Source: Pseudomonas sp. MWU13-2105 (GTDB taxonomy: Bacteria > Pseudomonadota > Gammaproteobacteria > Pseudomonadales > Pseudomonadaceae). From it: a stretch of DNA of 64,000 nt. The number at the start of each line of letters is the position of its first letter. Positions within the stretch are counted from its first letter, which is position 1. Both the position numbers and the translations under genes were made by a program. The stretch covers positions 310,001-374,000 of the forward strand of contig NZ_JALLIY010000005.1 of NCBI RefSeq assembly GCF_023242315.1, given 5' to 3'. The notes below the pieces were generated by a model. It did no database searches, had not been told where the DNA came from, and was given only the letters and a program-made list of their open reading frames with translations. Positions 1-9,427 of the stretch are shown piece after piece.

Positions 1-105
1 GCTGCCCTGGCGCGCCACTTCGAGAAAACACAGCAGATGACGGAATTTGATTCGGGTATCGATATTCACCGCGGTTCACTGCCTTCGAGGTCTGGCATCC
101 GCTAA
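1..105 (+). CDS. 3' end of an unidentified protein
   Basis: The first 34 codons of the window are open in frame 1 and stop at TAA 103-105, so they probably are the C-terminus of a gene that starts upstream. The tail ends in Gly-Ile-Arg and has no motif I recognise. Its stop overlaps by two bases the stop of the convergent pobR gene, a tight tail-to-tail arrangement that supports it being real. Function unknown. A chance open frame of this length cannot be excluded. Confidence 0.35.
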   Translation, partial: AALARHFEKTQQMTEFDSGIDIHRGSLPSRSGIR

Positions 106-971
106 CGCTGGATACGGAATTGTTTCGGTGATTGCCCCGTACCGCGCTTGAAAAAGCGCGAGAAGTAGGCCGGTTCGGAAAAGCCCAGGCTGTCCGACAC
201 CTGGTTGATGGTCATGGCGGTGTAGACCAGATCGCGCTTGGCTTCCAGCAGCAGTCGCTGGTTGATCATCTGCAATGCCGATTGCCCGCAGAGGCGTCGG
301 CACAGGGCATTGAGGTGAGCCGCGCTGATCCCCAGCGTCGCCGCATAGTGCTCGATCGGCAGATGCTCGCGAAAACGCAGTTCCAGTGCCCGGGTGAACG
401 CCTGCAAATGCTCGCGGCCGCGCTCAAGCGGCAAAGCGTCCGGCGGTGAGCGCTCCAGGCTGCGGCGACTGAGCCAGATCGACAGCACCGTGATCAATGA
501 TTGCAGCATCGGATCACGACCGGGCTGGTGTTCGCCGTACTCCCGGGTGATGGCTGAAAACAGCGTGTCCAGATACGGATGCGCGGAGCCGATCGGGTAA
601 CAGGCCGCCGTGGTCAATACCGGACTGCCGAGGGAAGCACCAAGCTGTTCGGCCAGGGGCTGCGCCAGGCTGAGCACGTGGCCTTGAATATCCTCGGAGA
701 ACTTGAAGGTGTGCACGCACAGCGCCGGCACGACTTGCAGCGCGGCAGAATCGATGTGGTGGATCTCGTCTTCGACTTTCAGCGTCGCCTGCCCTGCCTG
801 CACGTAGAGAAGCTGCACCAGGTCGCTGTGCCGGTGCGGTTTGATTTCCCAACCATGCAGTTTGCTGCGCTCGGGGATCGACTCGCAATGGATCAAGTCA
901 GGGGTCGGCCAGGCACCGGTCTCGCCGTAGAGCTTGAACACCGGAACAGATGCAGCGAATGATTTCGACAT
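102..971 (-). CDS. pobR: PobR-type AraC family activator
   Basis: Predicted transcriptional activator of the 4-hydroxybenzoate hydroxylase gene next door. The 289-residue protein has an N-terminal cupin-like sensing half (with HRHSDLVQLLYV) and a C-terminal AraC double helix-turn-helix over about the last 100 residues, ending with the typical FSEPAYFSRFFKRGTGQSP block. I chose the ATG at 971 (MSKSF). A longer frame begins at 1031 but would run further into the short divergent control region. Pseudomonas PobR proteins are AraC-type, unlike the IclR-type PobR of Acinetobacter, and respond to 4-hydroxybenzoate. The divergent neighbour pobA makes the assignment secure at family level. Confidence 0.9.
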   Translation of the reverse strand: MSKSFAASVPVFKLYGETGAWPTPDLIHCESIPERSKLHGWEIKPHRHSDLVQLLYVQAGQATLKVEDEIHHIDSAALQVVPALCVHTFKFSEDIQGHVLSLAQPLAEQLGASLGSPVLTTAACYPIGSAHPYLDTLFSAITREYGEHQPGRDPMLQSLITVLSIWLSRRSLERSPPDALPLERGREHLQAFTRALELRFREHLPIEHYAATLGISAAHLNALCRRLCGQSALQMINQRLLLEAKRDLVYTAMTINQVSDSLGFSEPAYFSRFFKRGTGQSPKQFRIQR

Positions 972-2310
<1,339 letters not shown>

Positions 2311-2525
2311 CTGAATTGTCCCCACTCTTTGTGCATCGTTCGGCGGAATGCAAAAACGAAAGAACCCACCAGAAGCTGCCAAATCAATACGGGCATCCGG
2401 CCGAATGATCAGGTCCAGGTCAATGACGACCTCCCCTCGTTCAAGCCGAATATCCGAGAAGCGAACGACTCGGATCGCAAAAGATTCGCGGTGACACTCG
2501 TATCCGGCGCTTGGGTGAACGCCGA

Positions 2526-3425
2526 CTACTGCTCCCATCGCGGGTGGGCAAATCGCTCGGCCAGAAAATTGATCAGCACCCGGACCTTGGTCGCCAGGTG
2601 TTTGCGTGTGGGATAGACCACGTAGATGCCCAGTTCGACCGACTGGTACTCAGGCAGGATCTCCACCAGGTCCCCCGCCCGCAAATCCTCGGCCACCATA
2701 AAGCTGGGCTGCAAGGCAATACCGCCCCCTGCCAAGGCAATGCTGCGACAGGTATCGCCATTGTTGCAGCGAACAATGGAACGGGTGCGCACACTTTCGC
2801 TGCCGTCAGGGCCCTGGAACTGCCATTCGTTGCCGCTGGCGAAGTGGGTGTAGGCAATCACGCCGTGTTCTGTCAGGTCAGACAAAGTGCGCACCTCCGG
2901 GTGACTTGCCAGGTATTCGGGTGAAGCGCACAAGCACATCCGCGTGCCCGCCAGACGACGCCCGACCAGCGAAGAGTTTTCCATGCGGGCAATGCGAACA
3001 GCCGCATCGAATCCCTCCTCCACCAGATCCACCAATCGATCATTCAAGCTGATGTCCAACTCGATATTGGGGTAGGCCTTCATGAAGTCGCCCCAGATCG
3101 GCGCCAGATGCAGCACCCCGAAGCTGACCGGTGCATTCACTCTCAAAACACCACTGGGCTCCGGTGCGGTGGACGATACGGCCTCCTCGGCCTGATCCAT
3201 GAGCGCCAGTACCTCACGCGCCTGGTGGTAAAACTGCCGCCCCTCCTCCGTCAGTGAAAGCCGCCGGGTCGTGCGCTGCAGAAGTCGCACACCCAGGCGT
3301 TCTTCAAGACCGCTCACATAGCGCGAGATGGCCGCCTTGGACATCGCCAACAGTTCGGCCGCGCCTACGAAGCTGCCTTTATCGACGACGCTGCAGAAGA
3401 CCTGCATCTCCAATGCTCTGTCCAT
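2526..3425 (-). CDS. LysR family regulator of the reductase-DoxX operon
   Basis: A 299-residue LysR-type regulator. The N-terminal winged helix-turn-helix covers residues 1-60 (MSKAAISRYVSGLEERLGVR) and is followed by a periplasmic-binding-protein-like effector domain. It belongs to the CrgA/DsdC-like group by the TTRRLSLTEEGRQFY segment. It is divergent from the gene at 3535, so it probably controls the 3535-6109 operon. The 215-base stretch between pobA and its stop codon carries nothing I can identify. The inducer is unknown; the operon content suggests a quinone or other electrophile. Confidence 0.85.
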   Translation of the reverse strand: MDRALEMQVFCSVVDKGSFVGAAELLAMSKAAISRYVSGLEERLGVRLLQRTTRRLSLTEEGRQFYHQAREVLALMDQAEEAVSSTAPEPSGVLRVNAPVSFGVLHLAPIWGDFMKAYPNIELDISLNDRLVDLVEEGFDAAVRIARMENSSLVGRRLAGTRMCLCASPEYLASHPEVRTLSDLTEHGVIAYTHFASGNEWQFQGPDGSESVRTRSIVRCNNGDTCRSIALAGGGIALQPSFMVAEDLRAGDLVEILPEYQSVELGIYVVYPTRKHLATKVRVLINFLAERFAHPRWEQ

Positions 3426-3434
3426 GATTGTCTC

Positions 3435-3454
3435 GATAAGTGGAACGGTTTATC
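3435..3454. promoter_or_regulatory. Possible LysR operator
   Basis: Inverted repeat GATAA-N10-TTATC lies between the divergent LysR gene (start 3425) and the reductase gene (start 3535). A second related half site, TTATCTCGA-like, follows near 3466-3476. The position fits autoregulation plus control of the divergent operon. The arms are short and AT-rich, so chance is possible. Confidence 0.35.
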
Positions 3455-3534
3455 ACATTCGACCTTATTTATCTCGAATTCACAACCTATAAACTGAGCC
3501 CATCGAAACGCACATCAAGGCAAATGAGGTCGCT

Positions 3535-4164
3535 ATGAAAATTACCGTAGTGGGTACCGGCAACATGGGTTCGGCGTTCGCAAAACAACTGTCCAGTGTC
3601 GGCCATATCGTTCGTATCACCGGACGCGACATCGACAAGGCCAAGGCCCTGGCCGCTCAGTTTGACAATGTCAGCGCCTACCCGGCTGCCGAGGCACTGG
3701 GTGACAGCGACGTCGTTGTCGTTGCAACCGCCTATGACGACGCCGTCAAAGCCCTGCAAAGCCTGGGCGATCTGGGGGGCAAGGTGGTTATCGATATCAC
3801 CAACCCACTGAGCGCCGATTACATGTCGCTGACCATCGGTCACGTGACCAGCGCCAGCGAGGAAATTGCCAAAGCGGTGCCGCAAGCCCATGTCGTAAAA
3901 GCGTTCAATACCCTGTTCGCCCAAGTGCTTGCCGACGGCCCGTTTTTCGCCAATGACCAGCGCGGCAGTGTATTTGTCGCCAGCGACAGCGAGCGCGCCA
4001 AACAGACCGCGATTGCCTTGGCGCAGAGCCTGGGTTGGAACACGGTCGACGCGGGCGCACTGGTCAATGCCCGTTACCTGGAGCCATTGGCAGGTTTGAA
4101 TATCTTCCTCGGCTACGGCGCCGGCCTGGGCACTTCCATCGCCCCTGCCTGGCTGGGCAAGTAA
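3535..4164 (+). CDS. NADPH-dependent F420-reductase-like oxidoreductase
   Basis: A 209-residue NAD(P)-binding protein of the family often named NADPH-dependent F420 reductase or coenzyme F420-dependent NADP oxidoreductase-like. The dinucleotide motif G7-x-G9-x-x-G12 begins the protein (VVGTGNMG) and a VVIDITNPL strand follows. Pseudomonads are not expected to make F420, so the name describes fold rather than substrate. It is the first gene of a four-gene operon with a dioxygenase, an esterase and a DoxX protein, and probably reduces a small electrophile or quinone. Substrate not deducible. Confidence 0.8.
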   Translation: MKITVVGTGNMGSAFAKQLSSVGHIVRITGRDIDKAKALAAQFDNVSAYPAAEALGDSDVVVVATAYDDAVKALQSLGDLGGKVVIDITNPLSADYMSLTIGHVTSASEEIAKAVPQAHVVKAFNTLFAQVLADGPFFANDQRGSVFVASDSERAKQTAIALAQSLGWNTVDAGALVNARYLEPLAGLNIFLGYGAGLGTSIAPAWLGK

Positions 4165-4183
4165 TCGTTGGGGAGCATTCACC

Positions 4184-5026
4184 ATGAACACCTCGTTCCC
4201 GCTGTTGTTTGTGTCTCATGGTGCTCCGATGTTTGCTATCGAGCCCGGCCTGGCGGGTCAACGCCTGGCCGAGCTCGGTCGCGAACTGCCGCGACCTGAT
4301 GCCATCGTCATCCTCTCGCCGCACTGGATGACCCGCGGCGAGGTCAGCGTCACGGCGAGCACCGCCCCTGAAACCCTGCACGACTTCGGTGGTTTTCCCG
4401 AGGCGTTGTACCAGTTGCGCTATCCCGCACCGGGCGCTCCGACCCTGGCCGCGCATATCGTGGATCTGCTGCAGAATGCGGGATGGAAGTCCCGGCTTGA
4501 CGCCCGCCGCGGTCTGGACCATGGCGCGTGGGTGCCGCTGCTGCACCTGGCCCCTGAGGCGGACATTCCAGTTGTTCAGGTATCGATGCCTGCCAGTCTC
4601 GATACCCACCAGGCCTGGAAGTTCGGCCAAGCCCTCAAGCCGCTACGGGATATGAACGTGCTGATCGTGGCTTCCGGAAGCCTGACCCATAACTTGTATG
4701 AGTTTCGGGGGGCGGCCACCCACGGTGCCGATTACGTGAAAGCGTTTGCAGCCTGGACAGCCCAAACCCTGCAAGCGGGCAACACCGATGTCCTGCTGGA
4801 CTATAAGCAGCACGCACCTTCAGCCGAACGTGCCCACCCGACCGATGAGCATTTCTTACCGCTGCTCATCGCCCTCGGCGCGGCCGGCGAACACTTTGAG
4901 ACTCGTGTCCTGGAAGGTGGCGTGAGCTACGGCGTACTGGCGATGGACAGCTACCTGTTTTCTTCGAACAACCCGGTTGGATTCGACTCCACCCACCTCA
5001 GCCAAGGCGTTGCAGATCATGCATGA
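4184..5026 (+). CDS. DODA-type extradiol ring-opening dioxygenase
   Basis: A 280-residue member of the class III extradiol (LigB/YgiD/DODA) family, cytoplasmic and metal-dependent. Expected metal-binding histidines are visible at H12 (SHGAPMF), H47 (SPHWM) and further along in LDHGAWVPL (H113) and GSLTHNL (H169). YgiD-like members act on catechol-type substrates such as DOPA. It begins 19 bases after the reductase gene and overlaps the following esterase gene by 8 bases, indicating translational coupling. Bacillus MhqO-type dioxygenases sit in a similar operon with an esterase and a DoxX protein. Confidence 0.85.
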   Translation: MNTSFPLLFVSHGAPMFAIEPGLAGQRLAELGRELPRPDAIVILSPHWMTRGEVSVTASTAPETLHDFGGFPEALYQLRYPAPGAPTLAAHIVDLLQNAGWKSRLDARRGLDHGAWVPLLHLAPEADIPVVQVSMPASLDTHQAWKFGQALKPLRDMNVLIVASGSLTHNLYEFRGAATHGADYVKAFAAWTAQTLQAGNTDVLLDYKQHAPSAERAHPTDEHFLPLLIALGAAGEHFETRVLEGGVSYGVLAMDSYLFSSNNPVGFDSTHLSQGVADHA

Positions 5027-5690
5027 CACCTCTTTTACCGCAGCCGTTCGCGAGCCGAAAACGGGCCTGATTTTCCGCAAAGGGTGCGGTAGTGCTGCAC
5101 CCAAGGGGCGCCTGCTCCTGCTGCATGGCGTCGGTTCAAATGAAGCGAATCTCGCGTCATTGGCCGCGTCCCTGCCCGAGGAACTGGAAGTCATTCTGCT
5201 CCGCGGCCCGCTGCAGGTTGGCCCACAAGGCTTCGCCTGGTACCAGGTGAACTTCACCAGCAACGGCCCTTCATTCAATCAAGAACAGGCAGAGGCCGCC
5301 CGGCAACAATTGCAGCACTTCATCGAAGCGCTGCCCACGCTACCTACCGTGATCGCCGGCTTCAGCCAGGGCGGCATCATGAGCGCGAGCCTCGGGGTCA
5401 CCGAGCCCGAGCTGGTTGCCGGATTTGCAATATTGAGCGGCCGGATGCTGCGCGAACTTGATCCTCGGATTGCTTCGGCCGATCGACTCCAGTCCATCAA
5501 CGCTTTCATCGCCCATGGTCACCAGGACAACGTACTACCAGTGGCCTGGGCGAAAGAAGCGGACGACTGGCTGACTCGAATCGGCGTCGCCCACGAAACA
5601 CATCTCTACGACATGGCCCACGAGATCGTCGCTGAAGAACTGGCGGATTTCTCGAAATGGCTGACCAACACACTGCCACTCTCCAAATAA
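5019..5690 (+). CDS. Alpha/beta hydrolase (carboxylesterase/phospholipase type)
   Basis: A 223-residue serine hydrolase of the carboxylesterase/phospholipase 2 family. The catalytic triad is visible as S116 in GFSQGG, D170 in HGHQDNVLP and H201 in DMAHEI, with the oxyanion region in LLLLHGVGSNEAN. Start ATG 5019 overlaps the dioxygenase stop (ATGCATGA). An alternative in-frame ATG at 4977 lies inside the dioxygenase gene. MhqD of the Bacillus quinone-response operon is of this family, which is why a detoxification role is inferred here. Confidence 0.85.
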   Translation: MHDTSFTAAVREPKTGLIFRKGCGSAAPKGRLLLLHGVGSNEANLASLAASLPEELEVILLRGPLQVGPQGFAWYQVNFTSNGPSFNQEQAEAARQQLQHFIEALPTLPTVIAGFSQGGIMSASLGVTEPELVAGFAILSGRMLRELDPRIASADRLQSINAFIAHGHQDNVLPVAWAKEADDWLTRIGVAHETHLYDMAHEIVAEELADFSKWLTNTLPLSK

Positions 5691-5707
5691 ACACAAGGAA
5701 CCGCATC

Positions 5708-6109
5708 ATGATCGACTCACGTACCGCTCCATACGCCGCCTTCGTCATGCGCTTGGCCCTCGGCATCATGTTCATTGCCCACGGCCTGACCAAAGTCCTG
5801 GTGTTTACCCCGGCAGGTACCGCGGGCTTTTTTGAATCGATTGGCTTCCCGGGCTTCCTGGCGTACCCGGTCATGGCCTTTGAAGTGATCGGCGGTTTGA
5901 TGCTGGTGCTGGGTGTCTATGCGCGCTGGGTGGCGGCTCTGGCGGTGATTCAGCTGTTCGTTGCCGCGACCGTCCACTTCGGCAATGGCTGGAGCTTCAC
6001 CAACGCCCATGGCGGTTGGGAATATCCGGTCTACCTGTCCGTGACAGCACTGGTCGTGGCGTTGCTGGGTGACGGTGCCTTTGCGGTGAAGGCATCCAAC
6101 AAGGCGTAA
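5708..6109 (+). CDS. DoxX family membrane protein
   Basis: A 133-residue inner-membrane protein with four predicted hydrophobic segments and the DoxX signature RLALGIMFIAHGLTK near the N-terminus. DoxX proteins are linked to thiosulfate:quinone chemistry and, in Gram-positive quinone-response operons, to protection against electrophiles. It is the last gene of the 3535-6109 operon, 17 bases after the esterase. An AAGGA ribosome-binding site precedes ATG 5708. Confidence 0.85.
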   Translation: MIDSRTAPYAAFVMRLALGIMFIAHGLTKVLVFTPAGTAGFFESIGFPGFLAYPVMAFEVIGGLMLVLGVYARWVAALAVIQLFVAATVHFGNGWSFTNAHGGWEYPVYLSVTALVVALLGDGAFAVKASNKA

Positions 6110-6180
6110 ATCACTGCAGACTCACAGCCTGACGACGCTCCGGAAGACTCTGGGGCAATCTCATACCACTGTGAACTCAA

Positions 6181-6221
6181 CGCTGGCTGGGAGGTAGGCA
6201 CTTCCTATTTTCCAGCCAGCG
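6181..6221. terminator. Hairpin between convergent genes
   Basis: A perfect 10-base inverted repeat (CGCTGGCTGG at 6181-6190, CCAGCCAGCG at 6212-6221) sits between the convergent DoxX and LysR genes. There is no clean U-run on either side, so it is a structural candidate for a bidirectional transcription stop or a REP-like element rather than a textbook terminator. Confidence 0.5.
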
Positions 6222-6257
6222 CTTGGCTGGATAAGCGACGGCCCGGAGGTACAACCG

Positions 6258-7178
6258 TTACACATTCGCCGGGAATTTCTGCTCTTTCAGTTTCTCCAAC
6301 ACCAACTCGATGAATGCAGACACAGCCAGGGGCAAATGTTTCCGACTGGGGTAAAGCACATGCAGACCATATCCAGTGCGATAGTGCTGCGGGAGCACGG
6401 ACACCAATCGGCCAGCCTGGAGATCGATATTGATTATGGCCGGCGGCAGCAACGCAATACCCAACCCAGCCAAAGTGGCCTTACGCAAAGCTTGAGCAGT
6501 GTTGCCATTGAACCGGCTGGTAATCTGGATATCTTCCTCAACACCGTCGGGCCCCATAAGACGCCACGTTGTGATTCCGCTGGGATGTGCAAAACTCACG
6601 CAGTCGTGATTTTCCAAATCCTGTAGCGTGACAGGCACACCGCGTTTACTGAGGTAACCAGGACTGGCTACCAACCCTTCATTGCCTGCTCCAAGCAGTT
6701 GACGACCGACATATCCCGAGTCCTGCAAAATGCCGCCTCGAAATGCAATGTCGATCCGTTCAGCGATCAAATCAGCCCTCGCATCACTCAGCACAAAATC
6801 CAGTCGCACTTGGGGGTGCTTGGCTAGAAAATCAGCCACCCACTCCATGGGGAAGAAGTCGAAAAAATCCGCCATCGCCGCAATGCGCACAGTGCCACGT
6901 GGTTCCTGGCTATCGGTCATCAAGTGCTCTCCGGCATCCAGCAGGCCCTCTACCGCGCCAGAACACCGCTCATGAAACATCGCCCCAGAATGGGTAAGTG
7001 TGAGTTTTCGCGTCGAGCGCTGTAGCAGCCGTGTGCCGAGCTGAGCCTCAAGTTGTTGAACCCGCCGGCTCAAGGTGTTGGACGGCATGCCAAGCTGCCG
7101 TGCCGCCTCGGCAAAGCTGCCGTGGCGCACCACTTGTACAAACAAAGCGACGTCATTCAGGTCAAACATCTGATCCAC
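6258..7178 (-). CDS. LysR family regulator divergent from the pirin gene
   Basis: A 306-residue LysR-type regulator with the N-terminal HTH (GSFAEAARQLGMPSNTLSRR) and a C-terminal effector domain. It starts at GTG 7178 or at the in-frame ATG 7169, which gives the more usual MFDLNDVALF start. Divergent from the pirin gene at 7347, which it probably controls together with the Old Yellow Enzyme genes behind it. The spacer contains ATTGG/CCAAT half sites near 7195-7212. Confidence 0.85.
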   Translation of the reverse strand: MDQMFDLNDVALFVQVVRHGSFAEAARQLGMPSNTLSRRVQQLEAQLGTRLLQRSTRKLTLTHSGAMFHERCSGAVEGLLDAGEHLMTDSQEPRGTVRIAAMADFFDFFPMEWVADFLAKHPQVRLDFVLSDARADLIAERIDIAFRGGILQDSGYVGRQLLGAGNEGLVASPGYLSKRGVPVTLQDLENHDCVSFAHPSGITTWRLMGPDGVEEDIQITSRFNGNTAQALRKATLAGLGIALLPPAIINIDLQAGRLVSVLPQHYRTGYGLHVLYPSRKHLPLAVSAFIELVLEKLKEQKFPANV

Positions 7179-7346
7179 ACCACTTCGTTAAATGGATTGG
7201 TCCAACCCAATTATGCCATCTAATCAAGCAATCAGTAGTCGCTTATCTTTCCGACATGGCTGCTGTTAGCCCTCAACAGCTCCCCCGAGAAAAGGACATC
7301 GCACTCCATGGCTACGGTGGGCACTCAACATTCCGAGAGAAAACAT

Positions 7347-8186
7347 ATGAACGCCACCGTCGCTATTCAGCAACGCGCCATCGTCCATCGCACCAAGGGG
7401 AACACCCATGGCCCGATAACGCGGCTTATGAGCCCGGGCGACTTGGGCGAGCTTCTGAAGCCTTTCATTTTCCTTGATATTTTCAGTATGAACGCCAGTC
7501 GCGGCAAGTCGAGTTTCGGCATGCACCCGCACTCCGGGATCGCAACCGTTACCTTCATGAGCGAAGGCGAAGTTGCCTACGAAGACACCACGGGGGCGAC
7601 AGGTGTGTTGCTTGCCGGAGGTCTCGAGTGGATGCGCGCCGGCAACGGTGTCTGGCACGACGCGACGATGCTCAGCGAGGCCTCGATGCAGGGTTTCCAG
7701 CTCTGGGTGGCTCTGCCGCCGTCGCTGGAAAACGCCCCTCCACTGAGCACCTATCTTGCGCCCTCCCAAGTACCACAAACCGGCCCCGCCCGCGTGCTGC
7801 TGGGGCGATATGGTGACGCGCAAAGCTTGATTGAAGCACCGAGTGACATGAACTATCTCGCCGTTAATTTGAAGGACGGCGAGCACTGGCAGTACTCCCC
7901 GCCCTCCGGTCACACCGTTGCCTGGCTCGCGGTCAATGCAGGACGCCTGGATGCAGGAGGCTTGGTCAATGCCGGCGAACTCGCCATTTTCGAAGAAACC
8001 GAGCAACACATCGACTTCTCGGCACAAGGCGACTGCTCGTTCGTCATGGGCTCAGCGGTGAAGCATCCGCACGATCTGGTGACAGGGTACTACTCGGTGC
8101 ACACGAGCGAGGCGGCTTTGGCGCAGGGCGAATCCGGAATACAGCGGATTGGCGCACGCCTGCGGCAGCAAGGACGACTTAACTAG
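7347..8186 (+). CDS. Pirin family protein
   Basis: A 279-residue bicupin of the pirin family, some members of which are quercetin 2,3-dioxygenases. Candidate metal ligands in the N-terminal cupin are H60 and H62 (GMHPHSG) and H104 (GVWHDATM). The glutamate usually found two residues after the third histidine is replaced here (His-Asp-Ala), so the metal site may be altered. I chose ATG 7347 because the thirteen upstream residues have no counterpart in the family. Lies between a LysR gene and two ene-reductase genes, suggesting a role in flavonoid, quinone or electrophile handling. Confidence 0.85.
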   Translation: MNATVAIQQRAIVHRTKGNTHGPITRLMSPGDLGELLKPFIFLDIFSMNASRGKSSFGMHPHSGIATVTFMSEGEVAYEDTTGATGVLLAGGLEWMRAGNGVWHDATMLSEASMQGFQLWVALPPSLENAPPLSTYLAPSQVPQTGPARVLLGRYGDAQSLIEAPSDMNYLAVNLKDGEHWQYSPPSGHTVAWLAVNAGRLDAGGLVNAGELAIFEETEQHIDFSAQGDCSFVMGSAVKHPHDLVTGYYSVHTSEAALAQGESGIQRIGARLRQQGRLN

Positions 8187-8256
8187 CGGCGGCTGCAGCC
8201 CGGGCAAGAAACGTTTCGACCATCACGACTCACATTCCAGACCTACGAGAAACATC

Positions 8257-9336
8257 ATGACCACGAGCAATCTAAACCTGCTTACGTCCCCTGCACAAAT
8301 CGGCACCCTATCCCTGAAAAACCACATGGTCATGGCGCCGCTGACGCGAAGCCGGGCCGGTGAAGGCGATGCGCCAACACCCACCGTGGTCGAGTATTAC
8401 CGGCAACGTGCCGGCGCCGGCCTTATCATCACCGAGGGTTCACAAGTCTCGGCGCAAGGCAAAGGGTATATGAGGACGCCGGGCATTTTTACCACCGAGC
8501 AAATCGAGGGTTGGAAACAGGTGACCGACGCGGTTCATGCAGAAGGTGGACGGATCTTCCTGCAACTCTGGCATGTCGGACGCCTGTCCCACCCCCTGGT
8601 ACAGCTCAATAACGAGCTACCGGTAGCACCTTCAGCGATCAAGGCTGATGGCGAGATTTACACACCCGAGGGACTGAAGCCTTACGAATTGCCACGGGCC
8701 CTGAATCTGGATGAGATTCCTGGTGTGGTCGCTGACTTTCGTCAAGGTGCTGAAAACGCGAAACGTGCGGGATTCGACGGCGTGGAAATCCACGGTGCAA
8801 ACGGTTACTTGATCGACCAGTTTCTGCGCGATGGCACCAATACCCGAACCGACTCCTATGGCGGTTCTGCAGAAAACCGCACTCGGTTTCTCAAGGAGGT
8901 CGTGGAGTCGGTCATCGAAGTATTCGGGGCCAGCCGCGTGGGCGTTCGCCTGTCGCCGATATTCAATTACTTCTCCATGAGCGACAGCGATCCCCAAGCG
9001 ACTTTCAACTGTGCGGCGAAGATGCTCAGCCGCTATGGGTTGGCCTACATTCACGTCGTGGAGCTTGGCGCTGGACCGTTCGATTTCAAAGACCTGAAGC
9101 GTTGCTTCGGCGGCAGCTACATCGCCAATGGTGGCTACGACGCGGAGCGCGCTGAAAAGGCGCTCAATTCGGGTGATGCGGATCTGGTGTCGTTTGGCAC
9201 CGCGTTCCTGGCCAACCCAGACTTGGTAGAGCGATTCCAGCGTGGAGTAGCCCTGAACGAAGCCGATCCAGCAACGTTCTACCAAGGTGAAGAGCGCGGT
9301 TACACGGACTATCCGACCCTGGCGCAATCCCGATAG
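8257..9336 (+). CDS. Old Yellow Enzyme family ene-reductase (first copy)
   Basis: A 359-residue FMN enzyme of the NemA/XenB class that reduces activated C=C bonds or nitro compounds with NAD(P)H. Substrate-binding pair H179/N182 lies in HGANGYLIDQFL, followed by the YGGSAENR motif, and MAPLTRSRAG is present at the N-terminus. Start ATG 8257 is preferred over an upstream extension. It follows the pirin gene by 70 bases and is followed by a second paralogue after a palindrome. Confidence 0.93.
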   Translation: MTTSNLNLLTSPAQIGTLSLKNHMVMAPLTRSRAGEGDAPTPTVVEYYRQRAGAGLIITEGSQVSAQGKGYMRTPGIFTTEQIEGWKQVTDAVHAEGGRIFLQLWHVGRLSHPLVQLNNELPVAPSAIKADGEIYTPEGLKPYELPRALNLDEIPGVVADFRQGAENAKRAGFDGVEIHGANGYLIDQFLRDGTNTRTDSYGGSAENRTRFLKEVVESVIEVFGASRVGVRLSPIFNYFSMSDSDPQATFNCAAKMLSRYGLAYIHVVELGAGPFDFKDLKRCFGGSYIANGGYDAERAEKALNSGDADLVSFGTAFLANPDLVERFQRGVALNEADPATFYQGEERGYTDYPTLAQSR

Positions 9337-9365
9337 TATCGGCGGACGAGGACTATGGGAAACAA

Positions 9366-9397
9366 ACACATTAACGCATTCGAATGTGTTAATGTGT
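9366..9397. promoter_or_regulatory. 32-bp near-perfect palindrome
   Basis: Positions 9366-9397 form a 32-base palindrome (left arm ACACATTAACgCATTC, right arm GAATGtGTTAATGTGT) with 15 of 16 pairs matching; only 9376/9387 mismatch. ATTTTTCC follows, so it could be an AU-rich terminator for the first ene-reductase. Its DNA symmetry and its position 31 bases before the second ene-reductase start also make it a candidate operator, possibly for the ArsR-type regulator at the end of this gene set. Confidence 0.6.
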
Positions 9398-9427
9398 ATT
9401 TTTCCTACTGAAATCCGTGAGTGAAGA

